Shown here: in pieces, positions 11,957-24,459 of the stretch | Numbering within the stretch: the stretch's first letter is position 1 | How the letters are laid out: every line of letters begins with the position of its first letter | Assembly: GCA_049999725.1 (NCBI GenBank) | Contig: JBNGIS010021102.1 | Coordinates: forward strand, 1 to 45,129 | Source of the DNA: Haplomitrium mnioides | Lineage: Eukaryota > Marchantiophyta > Haplomitriopsida > Calobryales | Reading direction: 5' to 3' | Length of the DNA stretch: 45,129 bases | Translations under genes and position numbers: made by a program | The notes under the pieces: model-generated | Told to the model about the DNA's origin: nothing | Seen by the model: only the letters and a program-made list of their open reading frames with translations | The model's database searches: none

Positions 11957-12146
11957 TACAACTTCAACCTAAACGTCTCTTCTGTTTGCCACTCTTCCTC
12001 AACAGGTTCACCCACAACAACTCTGTATCTCAGAATGTGCTTCCCAATCTGAATGTGGGTCTCTGGTGCACAAGATATTAACTTAGGTCCGGGTTCGTCT
12101 CAGGTTTTTGCAAACCTTTGCTCTCCTTCTAGCATCAAAAAATGTA

Positions 12147-15100
12147 TGTTAGCCCCCTCCTCCAGGCGTTAACCTCCAAAGACTGCTCTTTGGAAGGAAA
12201 AGGCTGACTTTATAGAGGTTCAAGTTCTTTCATGAGACGGCCCCACTGCAAGTTATCACTTTCAGGCCTTAAGGATGTTCCTTCTCACCTTACAGACCTT
12301 TCTCCTCGTTCACTTCTTCATCCAAACATTCATCCACAACTCAAAAGCTTTTCTGATCAAATTCCAGAGTGGATTTCAGTGATCCTAAATAGGATCCAAA
12401 CTCAAAGTTTTACAATGCTCCTAGGATCAAGCCCTGATATCTGAATTATATAGGGGATCTGCCCTTTGTACTACCTTACCCCTTTGAATTTGATTCTTGG
12501 ATTCCTGCTGAACTGAGATCCTGTTCACTTTGGATCTGAAGTATCTTTTCAGTAATTACAAACAGAATACAAAACTAACTAACCCACGAACACACACACA
12601 CACACACACACACACACCCAAGATATACTCTGCCAATAATCCTCCGACTTGGTACTACCTTTGCAATACAAGCTTGAACTCTCAACACTCCATTTCTCTC
12701 TTCCCTCTGCTGCTCATCTGGTTTTCCTAAGATCTACTTCCACCTAGGCACCCTTTTCTAGATAGTTTTTTAACTTCCCTCGCGAGAAACACTGAATTTA
12801 CTTCCTTGGGATTGGAAGAGGTCTTGTTTAACTTCCACCTCTTAAAGATAGTCCTCTCGACTGCTGGTTACCCACTCCACCTCGAAGCTTTGGTAGATCT
12901 TCTTACACCGTACACGGGCACGAATGCAGCTACTCCTCCTTGACTTCTCTTGAGAGAATAAACCAGAAACGCCCTCTAAACATTCTTGGGATTGTTGCTC
13001 TTGCACAGGCAACACTGAGACAAGCCCAAAGATCCCACTTTGGCAGCCTCTCCAATTTCAGGACAACCCAGAATTTCTTCCCTCTTCAGGTTTCAGTACA
13101 CCTCCGATGCTGGTCCACCCGCAGTGATGAGTATACTTGGATTGCTTGGGCCTCTAGAGCTCCCCGCTCAGCGATTCCCAATGCCCCTCCAATCCACCTC
13201 CTCCCTGCTACCCTCCTACTCGAGTTCACTTTGCTTCAATTGAAGATTTAAGAAATATGTTCTCCCTCCCTCGTGTGTCTTCTTTTCTGCTATCGTTCTC
13301 ACGACTTGCAAGTTTGCATCCACAATCAACCCCTCAAACATTGCAGACTATCGATTTATACCTCCCCTCATACGAATTCCTTCATGCCTCTTGTTTTTTC
13401 CCCCTCGCGATTTGGATCGTTGCTGCATTTGGATGTTGATCGTTGGAAATTCGAAGAGGATTGGCGCAGACCGTAGAATGCAACCTCCAAGAAATTAGCT
13501 TAATTCTGCAATGTGATGAAGCTTGGCATAGATCTGATGTGAATTACGAAGGCTTGGCTTAATTCGGCAAGGCGACAAGGGCTCGTCGCAAAATCTAAAG
13601 TGAATTCCAATGTTCGTTCTGAAATTTCTCATCGATCCTCGAAGCACCACATTTCCGCAGGTCCGCGGACACTTCGAAGAATCCCACGGGCTCTCTCGTA
13701 GCACCATGTTTCTGCAGAGATCCAAGATTCCCAAAGAATCTCTAAGATTCTTGTAGATTCCCAGAGTCCCACATAGGTGCCACGTTTCCGCTGTGGCACC
13801 GTTCGACGCCGCCCTACAAAGGGGTAGGCGGACTGTCGCGCTGACCACCTGTTGGCCCGCTGACTTTCCCAGCTGCCACGTCATCCACAAGGTCCTGACC
13901 CTATGTATAAGAACTATGAAGACTTCCAGTTTTTCCCTCGTTGGATCGGTGATAGATCCTCTTTTTGGGACCGCTTCTTCCTCTGTCGAATGTGCGCTAT
14001 ATCATCTCTTCAACATCTTTGGTTCTCCCATGGTCGGATATGTGATTTATCATCCTTTCGGCTGATCCCCTCTCGTTTCTCCTTGTCAAACCTGTGATAG
14101 ATTGTCATTTCAGCACTGCTAGCTTCTCCTTGGCCTATTGATAAATCGCTAATTCGACATCCTTTCTTCTTGTACTGGAGCTGCGCTATATCCTCATTTC
14201 AGCCCCCTTGTTCTTCCCACATCGGAACCTTGTTAAGTGGCCTCTCCACTTAGGGAGGTCAATTAGAAACCTGGTAAGTAGGGATCTCCCCATCGGATGG
14301 CAGATCGGAACCCCTTTAAGTGGGCTCCCTTTGTCGATTTATTGCCCTTTCGACTTCTTCTTCCCCTTCTGGCCATACCTTCGATAAGTCGTTGTTTTGA
14401 CACCTTCTGTCCCTCCTCTGGTCGGACCTTCGATTGATTGCCATTTCAACATCCTCGTTCTTCTCCCAACAGATTTATGACATATCCATGTTTCAGCACT
14501 TTTTTCCCTTTCTAGCCAGATTGTCGATAGGTCATGGTTTCAGCGCCTTGTTCTTTAGGTAAAACCTCGTCTTATCTTTATTTTGGCATCCTCCCTTGAT
14601 ATAGGAACCATGAGAGGCTTCTTCTCTTCACTAAGGCATGAAAAAGTTCCATGTAGAACATTGAAGAAGGCTTGTCTACCTGACTTGTCGAAAAGTTTGA
14701 TGTAAGAATTATATACCCCGCAGATCCATTTCGAACTTTCGGAAGACGTCTGATTCGAACTTTCCAAATTACCTTTCTCTCGTCCGAATCTTCGACATGT
14801 CACTTTTTCAGCTGATTTATTATCTTGCTTCGGAATCCTTCTTAACCGGTCCTCCCCACATTGGAAGATGGATCGCAACCACATTAAGTGGGCTCTCCAC
14901 TTAGGAAGGCTGGTTTCCGATCTGTTCTTCAGATCGGACACCACGGACTTTGGATTCAATTCTTCGCAGATCCTTCTCCTCGCATAGATTTTCAAATTAA
15001 ATTCTTCGCATGAGCCTTCGGCCAGTTCTTCTTCTGCATGACTTCTTGTAGATCACTTGCTCACAATAGGTACCTTTAGATTTTGCAGGACTGCCTCACA

Positions 15101-16167
15101 ACTATTTCTTTCATCGTAGAGCCATTCATCCCACAACGTTTCTTCGTAAGGATTTTTACAGGTGATTCTTCATGACATTCCCATTTTGCAGAGCTTTGGA
15201 CCACAACTTGTAACCTTCTTTTTGATCAATTCCGCGCAACAGGGAGGGTCTTTGCATTCTGTTCATTTGCAGCCCCCTTCTATTTGATTCTCGCAGTGAT
15301 ACCAGGGCCATTCCTCAATTTCAGAGGCTCTTCTTCAATCGAACGTCGCAGCAGCTCATCGCATGAGGCGGAGGTCTTCTCAGATAAGGCCATTTTCAAT
15401 TCAAGGGCATTCGTCTCCATTTGAATTCACAGCATACCTTCGATGCAAGGCTCTTTATCTATTGCATCAGCCGATTCTTCTTCACAGGGACCTTCACAAC
15501 ACAACAAGGGATTCCTTCTTTCCACTATACGAGCTTTTTTCTCTGTCGATGAAATTCTTCTTCACAGGTCAATTGGTTTAACTTTTCATGCAACTGATCA
15601 ATTCTCCATGAAGAATTCTTCCAAAGCAATAAACAAGAAGCCCCCACAAAGGAGTTTGATGTCGCTAGACGCACGCTGGTCCCTGCAAGTTGGGGATTTA
15701 GTCCCATAAGTTTCCCACGCTGCTGTAGAAGTAGTATATAAGGTTCTCCTGTTTCCTTCCTTTCGAGAGGCAACCCCCTAGAGGGGTGTAAGGCCACCGC
15801 ATTACCTTATCTCCACTTAGATGGAACTAGTTCAGGGCTAAACCCCACCCCCCACAGGGCAGGCTGTCCTCCAAGTTAGATAGTTAGGAAATTAGTCGGC
15901 TTGGCTTGGCCCTCAACAAATAGGTTAGTTTTATTATTTTTTATCTTTTTATTTCTCTATCAGACCTCTAACCAGATCCAACCTAACTCCTCATTTGGTA
16001 GACTCTTTCCTTGACTTGTGATCTCAATCCTCTCCTTCTCTCCAAACCTGTCTTGACTCCTTCCTATATACATTGGAAACCCTTTGTACCCAAAACATGT
16101 CTTCCCACTTACTTTTTTAAAAACATTTGGAAAATATTAAACAAAGTACATAAAAACCCGGGTGACA
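12147..16167 (-). repeat. 4-kb LTR (5' LTR of the minus-strand element)
   Basis: Pairs with 4683-8676. It starts TGTTAGCC and ends GGGTGACA, the end having drifted from GGCTAACA. The sequence just inside it (12146 and below on the minus strand: TACATTTTTTGATGC) has no obvious TGG-type match to a tRNA 3' end, so the primer site is unrecognised or decayed. Confidence 0.93.
12591..12617. repeat. CA microsatellite inside the LTR
   Basis: About 13 CA units, longer than the run at the same place in the sister LTR (5127-5146). Confidence 0.9.
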
Positions 16168-16172
16168 GTCCC

Positions 16173-16880
16173 ACCAATAGAAATAATTACTTAAGAGAGA
16201 CCATGATGAGAGTACACTGCTTTCAAATAAATGCAAGCTAACTCTGGTGTTGTCATTGACTTGGTCGTTGGACGAATATAGATCATTTTGCTTAGTTTAT
16301 CTACAAAAACAACGATAACATCATAACTTGTAGAAGTATGTGGGAGTTTGCACAGAATATCCATGCTCACATGTTCCCAATGTAGATTGGAGATGGGAAG
16401 TGGTTGTAATAAGCCTCAATGTTTAAGATTGGTAGATTTGTTTCATTGACAAGCCAAACAACTCTGAAGATATGCCTCTATATCTTGGTGCATCTTGGAC
16501 CAATAATAAACATCTTGAAGATTGTCCAATGTCTTCTTAATTCCAACATGTCTACCAATCGCAGAATCATGTACTTCATGCAAAAAAGTTGGATATTATT
16601 ATGAACCTATAACTTGCCTTGGAAGAAAATCAAACCCCTTGCTATTTTCACCAACTTCTTTTGTTGTGCAGCAATAATCTCTTCATCTCCTTTGGATGCA
16701 ACCAACATTTTTGTCCACCATGTAGGAGGAACTATGACTTTCGACAAGATGTTGAGTTGAGACATGTGGGTCAAAACATTTGTGATTTGTCACTTTCCTT
16801 CGACGAATACTATCTTTAAATGAAAACGTTGTCTTCATTCCGCCCATCAAATCTGCCTTTTAGAGAGCTTTTTTTGTGTT
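16173..16880 (-). pseudogene. Gypsy integrase N-terminal half (outer element)
   Basis: Minus-strand text reads HDSAIGRHVGIKKTLDNL, YYWSKMHQDIEAYLQSCLAC (the HHCC zinc-binding domain), then HWEHVSMDILCKLP with the first catalytic Asp, then FVDKLSKM and YSHHGLS. At the point where the core normally has SD(R/K)GTQF, the text reads ISIGGTQF, so the second catalytic Asp is Ile. The 4-kb-LTR element inserted exactly at this Gly-Gly-Thr; the rest of the gene resumes at 4677. Confidence 0.8.
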
Positions 16881-18640
16881 TCTAAGTAGAGCAAAGGTTT
16901 ATGATCAGTCTCAACAAATAAACTCCTTATCTCCTAGATAGTGCTTCCACTACTTGGTTGATAGTACAATCACTAGTTCTTCCCGCTCCGTGGTATGGTA
17001 ATTTTGTTTTGAATCACTAAGCTTTCTAAAAAAACAAGCAATAGGGTGCCAACCATCCTCCCACTCTTGTTACAAAACCCTGGCTATAGCTTTTCTTGAT
17101 GCATCAATTGAAAGTCTTATTGGTCATTTAGAGTCATACCATTTGAGAATATGAGCATGAAGAAGTGATTTTTTTTATGCTTGAAATGCTAGTTCTTTTG
17201 CAGTGTGATTTTTCTTGAGCAAACTAGTTAATGTTTCCCCTATTTGTGCAAAACCTTTCACAAATCGACGATAAAACCTAGTTAGCCCCAAAAATTCTGG
17301 TAGTTGTGTTTGATCACTAGGAGTTTCCCATTTTTAAATGGCCTCCACTTTCTCATCTATTACTTGAAAATTCTTGTTGCACTTACACGATGACCCAAGT
17401 AATCAACCTCCCTCTTTCCTATTTCACATTTTGACATCTGAACATAGAGTTTGTGATCTTGAAGTACCTTCAATACTGTATGAAGGTGTTGTTGATGCTC
17501 ATGAAGATTTTTGGCTGTAAATAATAACAATGTCCAAGAAGACAATAACAAACTTATATAGGTAAGATCAAAAAATATCATTCATAAGACCCATAAAGGT
17601 TGCAAGAGCATTTGTTAATCCAAATGGCATAACAAGATTCAAAATGCCTATATCGACTTCAAAATATTGTTTTCTACACATCAACTTTTGCGATTCGGAT
17701 TTGGTTATAGCCACTTCCTAAATCCAACTTTGTAAAATAGTTTGCTCCTTGAAGTTTATCAAATAAGTCGTCCATTCTTGGTAATGGATATTTATTTTTC
17801 ACTATTTGTTGATTGAGTGTTCGGTAGTCCATACACATCCTTATACTCCCATCTCTTTTTCACAAATAAAACTAGTGCACCATAAGGAGAGATATTTGGC
17901 TGAATAAATCCCTTCTCTAATAATTCATTGATTTGAGATTTTCATTCTTCCAATTCATGAAGAGGCAAACGATATGGTGCCTTACATGGTGGAGTACTTC
18001 TTAGAATAACCTCAATCTTGTGATTAATGGATCGTTTGGCTAGCAACCAATGAGGTAGATCATTGGGAAAAACATTATGGAACTTTTTCAAGACCTCGTG
18101 GAGCTCATGTGGAACTTTGTGCTTAGAGTCTTCCTTATCAATTTTGACCTTGCATATGAGTCTCAAAAATACCACATCTTGTTTCTTTATTGACTTTGCT
18201 CCAATCACATACAAAGGTGGTTGCCTTGAACTAGATATCCCCAAATCTTCCATTGAGGTGCTATAAGTGTCTACTTTTGCCAATCCACTTGTGGTTTATG
18301 TCTTCTCAACCACCTCATTCCTAGAATTGCATTGTATCTTGCTAAGATTGTGATCTTCTATTCTAGCTTTTCCGGATAGTTGCCTATATGTACAACTATA
18401 CTTTGAGACAACCTTTCAATTGGCTCACTTTGGCTATTTTCAATTTCAACCTTCTTGTGCTCTTCTTTCTCAAGGAGTAGCTTCAGCTTTAATGCTATTG
18501 CTCATGATGAATAATATTTTTTTGCTCCGGAATTCACCAAAGCTCTTATTGGAGATCCTTCCATCCACCTATCAACCTCAATTAGTTCTCCATTCTTTTG
18601 TTTATCTATATGACATATTCGATTTTGTTGAAATCTTTCC
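16880..18640 (-). pseudogene. Gypsy protease (end), reverse transcriptase and RNase H (outer element)
   Basis: From 18640 down on the minus strand: MRWLRRHKPQVDW (end of protease), ELHEVLKKFHNVFPNDLP, then [63 protein letters not shown] and FVIVFLDIVIIYS. The last corresponds to the F-x-D-D RT active site with its second Asp changed to Ile. LTSLLKKN and LSIDASRKAIARVL mark the tether and RNase H. The RT copies element RNA into DNA in the particle. There are frequent stops and several frameshifts; the only sizeable open piece is 17942-18283. It is non-functional. Confidence 0.85.
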
Positions 18641-18779
18641 TTGCCTTTCTTCTTCATCATAGTAAAATCACAAGGGTTTTTTTACTATCGCCCATCATTT
18701 CTATGACATTCTTGGTCCTCTTCATTATTGATATTATGAAGTGGTTGTCAAAACACTTGCTCTTGATTACGTTGACTTG

Positions 18780-19670
18780 CTCTACAATTGGATGCAATAT
18801 GTACTATTCAACCACAATTGTAGCATGTTCTAGTTTCTCGTTGATCTTCCATCTTCTTATCCATAGTATTTTGCGATCCTCCTTGTTGGTGGTTTGGGCG
18901 ATTGAAATCCTTCTTTCTCTCATTTTCCAACTCCATAGTTGTGGGGCCATAATTCCTTCCTATTTGCACAATGCCTAGTATTTCTTCAATTCTTTGAGTG
19001 ACTGAGATGGCTTCATTAACATCCTTTGGGTTGCGCATCATGACTTCTCCTTGAATCTTTCATTTTAACCCTTGCAAAAATTTGTCAAAGGTCTCGGCTG
19101 AACTCATATCTTCGAGTTGGACTTGCATGGTTCAAAACTTCTCAATGTACTTTGCAACGATCCCTTGTTGTTCGAACTCCCAAAGCTTAGTTCTTGCAGC
19201 CAATATAAAGTCCATCGCCTTGAAATTTTGTAGTAAACCTTCCTTTAGAGTGCTCCACAAAAGTTGTTCTCCTCATGAGTTCTTTTGGCGCTCCCATGCT
19301 TATAGCCAAATAAATACATGTTTTGTTAAAAACAACCATGCAAATAACCCTTTCTCCATATCTAAAGCATGCAGATAATAAGACATATGAACCTCCATTT
19401 GATAAATCCACCTTCTACATCACTTACCATACAACTTCCTCCATAAGGCTCTACTTTCCATGACTTGCTCATCTTTTGAAGTAATGTTTCTCAACTTTCT
19501 TCTCCATTCTCTTATTGTAATTGCATTTTTACCATCTTTTCGATTAGCATATTTTTTTTTTCTTGACTTGCGATAAGAGCTACTTGAAGCTCTTCCAACT
19601 TTGCCATCACCCAAGCTCCTTCTTTCAAATTGTTGGAGTTTGCCTCCATGAGTCACAACTGCCTCCATGA
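18780..19670 (-). pseudogene. Gypsy gag (outer element)
   Basis: Minus-strand text contains a charged start (MEAVVTHGGKLQQFERR), then MSYYLHALDMEKGLFAWL, LKEGLLQNFKAMDFI, KLWEFEQQGIVAKYIEKF, FDKFLQGLK, VMMRNPKDVNEAISVTQRIEEIL and a zinc knuckle starting TCYNCG. The order matches plant chromovirus gag: capsid, then an MRNP-DVNEA motif, then the knuckle. Stops interrupt it; the open pieces are 19420-19668 and 18808-19041. The stretch 19672-20300, between gag and primer site, is leader with one unrelated short frame. Confidence 0.8.
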
Positions 19671-20300
19671 GTCACAACTTAACAACCAATAACTTATATA
19701 AAAACAAATACATACACATTTCAATTATATAGAATAGTAAAATAAAAGGCTTAGTTGATGCTAGCACCGAATCACAAAACCTCTCTCCAAATTTATGAAT
19801 AAGAAAATCTCGTTGTATTTGCTTAAGCATTACTCTAACTGAAATATGATATTTGGAGTTGAACTCTTCTAAAAGAGTTTGGTTCAAATCCATTTTCTAT
19901 CTACCACAAAACATAAATAAAACACTCCCATGTAACACCATAATTTACTATGGGTAAGATAACATGCTCTCTTGATTCCATCACAAAAACCATAAAATCA
20001 TCGCCAAAATTATACACTAAAATTTGATAAAAGAAATGTTTATCAATACACAAATATTAAAAGGATTTAATAAAGGAAGTCTAGGAGATACAAATTCTCC
20101 TTTGTCTATTGGCTACCATAGTATCAAGTCAAAACTTCTTGTCCTCATTTATAAAGTATAGAGTATAGGTTATCTTTTACTCATGAAAAATTGAGAGTTT
20201 TTAACTCTTTTGGAGTTAATGCAAGGTGGAGATTCCACTATTCCAAAAGATCTTTAGTACTTCTCCAAAGAGGAGCTATCCACACTCTTTAGAGAAGACT

Positions 20301-20316
20301 AAGCTCTAGTACCATT
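20301..20316 (-). other. Primer-binding site (initiator Met tRNA type)
   Basis: Immediately inside the 5' LTR the minus strand reads AATGGTACTAGAGCTT. The plant consensus complementary to initiator Met tRNA is TGGTATCAGAGC; the two differ by a TC/CT swap. This is where minus-strand DNA synthesis begins. Confidence 0.8.
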
Positions 20317-20887
20317 TGTAACACTACACACATACATTACATAAACAAATTAGCACAAGTATGACATACAAGAGTAACACACAAGAAACTTAACCAAACC
20401 TCACAAGGTAAGAGATGCCCAACAAGGCACTCTCTCTTCTTTATATACTAAGTGGAAAGCACTTTGCTTACATAGATGGTGGAACCCCATTGGTTCCTTT
20501 TCTATCCTCCTCTAATTACACCACCATTTTTTCTCTCTCATTGATTGGACCACTTTTTACTTTTATTCTTCTTTTGCCACATGTTCTTATCTTAGAACCT
20601 TCTATTTCTCTTGAGTTCTTTGTCTACCATGTGTTATTTTCTTAGAAACTTCTATTTGTTTTAATACTTTGCTTGCCACGTGTCCATATCCTCTTCTAAA
20701 GTAGTCTTTCTAGACTTTCTCTTTCACTTTAATTTGTCGAGTTTCTCTTGTCTTGCCACATGTCACTCTCTCTATAATAGCACTCGCTTTTTGATACTCT
20801 AACTTAGTAATAGCTTTCTAGACATAGTTGACTCTATATCACACTTCCATTTTTAGTTGTTGCTTACTAAAGTTAGTGGCCGTTACA
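20317..20887 (-). repeat. 5' LTR of the chromodomain-type gypsy element
   Basis: 571 bp, TGTAACACTAC...GGCCGTTACA, with 6-bp inverted ends TGTAAC/GTTACA. Pairs with 3260-3832. Confidence 0.9.
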
Positions 20888-22860
20888 ATGACTCTCACTC
20901 GGTGTCGCTTTGAATCTATCCCAACATGGCAAATCTCTCACACCAGAGGCTAGTGGGGATATGTAGGTAGATCAGCTAGCTAGCTTGGGGGCATATGTGG
21001 GGGATGAAATGCAATTTACATATGTTATGAGTACGAAAACTGGCATTCTTTAATGGGTTTATTCTAGCACCAATAATTGGAGAGTAAACATGCTAATAGA
21101 AATTCCAAGATTGGGGGAATGTCTAGAAGAACGACCATGAGGTGAACAAATCTAGAAAGATTATGATAAGAAGTGTCTTTAGATGGGAACTAGAAGGTGT
21201 AAGGATCGGGTTTTGAATCTATTCGCAAGGATCGGACTCTAAGGCTATTCCAATGAAGCAACATGGGTTTGAATGTTAGTCTGAATGATCCAATTGAGTT
21301 TTAAAGATTCCATGGATAGGGAATATACCGCATGAGTTTTCAAAAGTGATGATCAATCTTCCCTATTGAAAACAACGTCAAGTGGCTTAATATCACTAAT
21401 CAGAGCTAAGGGGTTAACAGTTAAAAGAGAGGACCGATATATTTGTCAAATCACTATAACTTATCAAGTACTATGGACAAGGATGTCGGATTGCATAGAT
21501 GGGTCAGGGATTTATCAAAATGACAAAAGAGGTACGTTGGTCGAACGCGACATTCCAACTTCCTCATTGAAGATGGAGTCAGGTGGTAGGAATGGACTGG
21601 GTAAAAGAGAAGGACCAACAATTTATAACTTGGATTGATGGTTAAATACGGGGCCGATAAGGAACACTATAGAGATTAGACTATTTGATCGGTTCTAATC
21701 CAAAAAGAGTTCCTATAAAAGGATGTTCAATTGATTGAGTCTTGGACTTTTTATTGATATGATGTCATAAACTTAGGGTAGTCGGAAGGGACGGTCCAAC
21801 TTTCCAATAAAAGACACCAACGAGCGGAGGGAACGAATCATATACAAAAGAGGAACCTAGGGCTAATAGTTTGGACTAGTGGTCATGGACAGAGTTGATA
21901 AGAAATTGCTATAGGTGTTTTACATCAGAAGGTTCCCACGATATTGGGGAAAACGGATGGACTGGTGGGAAGGTTTTGGGACCTAAGGGCAAAAAAAGAG
22001 GACCGGTCAATGCGCCAAGAGCCAATTTTGAGTGAGATCCAAAAGAGAAGGAAAAGACCAATATCGGTACAAGACCTCCTAAAATTGAAGAGAGGAAGAG
22101 TCAAGGTCGGCTAACTATCAACCATCAATGACAATGAATTAGAAAACTAGCTACAAGCAACAACCACAATAAGAGATCCAAAAACAAGCAAGTTGCAATA
22201 TTCGATAGGGAGGAACCCAACAATTGACAGGGGTAGGGTCTGATAGCAAGGACAGCTTTGGGATCAAGACAGTGGATGACTTCTAGTTCCACATGTTGAT
22301 GACAACATGGATTGCTATCTAACCTTGACCTAAAGAACATATGACAATCAAATCTAATGGAAGTATATAGATCGCAACATGGACCTCCTCATGTAACTAA
22401 TAAGGAGAATCCTAACTATAACATGCAATAGAGAATTAGCCTTGGTGATGCTTCCAATTGGAGAATTTGGAAAGAGATAAAGAGAAAGGCAAGCATTTGC
22501 ATATAGGAATGTGAGATTCATTACAAGGATGTAATTAAATTACTAAGAACATGAATACATAATCAATAACAAATGGGTAGACAAGTATGAATTCTCTATT
22601 TATATTGGGCTATACACATTTGGAGGATATCGTGGTCCATACTCTTAGGAATCTAAAATCTGACCAATACACAACTAACCAAAATCATCAAAATGGAACC
22701 AATGGCCGATGACTTAGTTTGTGCAGCTTAGGCTCAAATCCATGCAACACCTAAGAAACACTTATGAACACATATATGAGGTATTACACAACTCAAAGCT
22801 TGACTTTTTTTTTTATCGGACATAGTCTCTTTTCTTACACTCAAGAACACTAACATTGAA
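20888..22860. other. Unassigned stretch with decayed ~200-bp internal similarity
   Basis: No gene is recognised. CTTGGGGGCATATGTGGGGGATG at about 20978-21008 resembles a polypurine tract followed by an LTR start (TGAAATGC). Similar blocks recur at about 21353, 21553 and 21797: CCAACTT(T)CC...TTGAAGA, then GGAA...AAAAGAG.GGACC. This suggests an old tandem repeat with a period of roughly 200-245 bp, as often found in LTRs. The open frame at 21366-21638 spans it and looks fortuitous. The partner LTR was not found. Confidence 0.4.
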
Positions 22861-24459
22861 CATATGGGAGGAGGAACAAAACAAAAAAGAAAGAGGCAAG
22901 TCTATTTTTCTAATAGTGGCCTTTTGTTTCTTGCCTCAACATCACAATATTCATATAGAAACAACACACATCCTAATATTGATAAACATACACTAAAGAA
23001 CTTTGTCACTAATCAGTCAGAACAAACACAAATACACATGGATGACTTACAAGAGCATATATATACTCGTACTAGCCCTGCTTCACTCTCAAAATGAGCA
23101 TTAGAACAGCCACAAAGATTATAGAGTAGAATGTTGATTGTCTCGACCCTCCATGAAGATTGTACAAGAGGTGGATCTCTTCTTCGCTAACATCTAATCC
23201 TTCAAGACACCTTCTAACACCTCTTCTATCACCCAATTTGAACTTCTCTGTTTCTTTTTCTTTGTTTTTGTTTTGTAGATTCAACCTTCCTTCACGTTTG
23301 TTGATAAAACAAAACCATTGGTTTCATTTTGTTCAGTCACACATCTCGGATTGTAGAGACATAGAGACGTCGTCATTCGGCTCTTCACTTGGACATTTGC
23401 GTACAACGATCTTCTTCCGTCCACACAACATGAACCACTTCAATTTCTTCTCCACAATATTCACACGCACACACTTGATGAATGGCAACATATCTTGATA
23501 CACCATTGGTCGTCACTCTCTTGCTTTGTTTTTTCCTCCCGAGAAATATTTTCCACTTTGCCTATTCTTGGATTTTTCTTCATCAATTTCTCACATGTCT
23601 CCTTGTCATGTATAGCGTATTTTCATCATTTTTCCGCTGGCAGCTACTCTTTTCTAACTGATTCTTGGATGTTGATGAGTTTGTGTGCTGGATCTCCTCT
23701 TGCAATGTCTCCCTTTACTTTTTATAACTATATTTATATAAGCAGACTACTAACAGGCCCACAAGAAAGAAAAGACATATAACCATCCAACAACTCTTTG
23801 GATGTGCTTACTTTAATTTTGATCGACCAATTCTCTTGAAAATCTTGATGGTTGGCTGGTCTCTTGATCGGAGTTGATTTGCGCCTACCCATACTTGCCA
23901 TTTGAACATTGATTGAAATCTATTCTAAAGCATAACTCTTAATAGAACAAAATCTAATCATTCCTATTACTTTGTTTGGCGAAGTTGTTGAAGAGTTGAA
24001 GACACATTGAAGTAGATTCAATTCAATTGAAGATGCATCAATGTAGATCCAATTTCATTGAAGAACCGCTAATGTAGATCCAATTGGCTTCTATGCTCTC
24101 TTCATTGTACATTTCTTCCCATTCTTATGTCGTAATAGATTCTTTGGTTTAAGCTTGAGCATTCCATGCAAAAGCTTTAACCCTACAAAGACAAACGAGA
24201 AGGCTGAGGACTTAGGAAACAACATGCAGCTTACACATGCAGAACAAATTCAAACTCGATAATGAAAACTATAGAGGAAACTTTAAAAACCTGATTATAA
24301 TAACAAAATTGAAATGAACATCATACATAATAAAGTTTAACTCGATTTGCATTCACTTGCGCTACAAAGGTGGTTTTGTCAAGTGTTTTGAGGCTCAAAT
24401 AGTTGTGAGGATAGACCACAATGACTCTTTAGAGACTAGACCAATGGGTAGTGAACTTG
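22861..24459. other. Unassigned stretch, possibly the 3' LTR region of the gypsy fragment at 24460
   Basis: It lies just downstream (on the minus strand) of the gypsy integrase at 24460-25400, where the 3' LTR would be expected, but no TG/CA boundary or second copy was found. The short open frames (22864-23097, 23160-23498, 23495-23782) show no domain. A three-unit 31-bp repeat is listed separately. Confidence 0.4.
23995..24087. repeat. 31-bp minisatellite, three units
   Basis: Units at 23995-24025, 24026-24056 and 24057-24087, each of the form (A/G)TTGAAGA...TGTAGATCCAATT. The first unit is the most diverged (AAGTAGATTCAATT). Confidence 0.85.

Larger units (their letters stand above)
4683..16167 (-). 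mobile_element. Gypsy-type element with 4-kb LTRs, pol core deleted
   Basis: An 11.5-kb insertion bounded by direct repeats of 3994 and 4021 bp that start TGTTAGCC and end GGCTAACA or GGGTGACA. It is flanked by GTCCC at 4678-4682 and again at 16168-16172, a perfect 5-bp target-site duplication. It sits inside the integrase gene of the outer gypsy element. The 3.5-kb interior (8677-12146), on the minus strand, has gag with zinc knuckles, an aspartic protease and the C-terminal part of integrase, but no RT, RNase H or integrase core. It is therefore non-autonomous. By hand, the first 127 bases of the two LTRs differ at about 10 positions, so the insertion is old. Confidence 0.93.
3260..20887 (-). 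mobile_element. Ty3/gypsy element with chromodomain-like tail, host of a nested insertion
   Basis: Two matching LTRs (3260-3832 and 20317-20887) share the ends TGT(A/C)AC...(G/C)(T/A)TACA and enclose a minus-strand gag-pol. With the nested 4683-16167 element and one target copy removed, the element is about 6.1 kb. A tRNA-iMet-like primer site abuts the 20317 LTR and a polypurine tract abuts the 3832 LTR, fixing the minus orientation. Candidate target duplications (ATGGT on the left, ATGAC on the right) do not match fully. Gene order on the minus strand is gag, protease, RT, RNase H, integrase, chromodomain-like, all with several stops. Confidence 0.9.

Noticed and set aside
3255-20892. 5-bp target duplication for the outer gypsy element (ATGGT and ATGAC)
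   Set aside because: Only three of five bases match, so it cannot be claimed; the flanks may have mutated or been rearranged.
22864-23782. Three plus-strand open frames that could be a small host gene
   Set aside because: No domain, no consistent splice structure, and the composition is that of the surrounding AT-rich repeat DNA.
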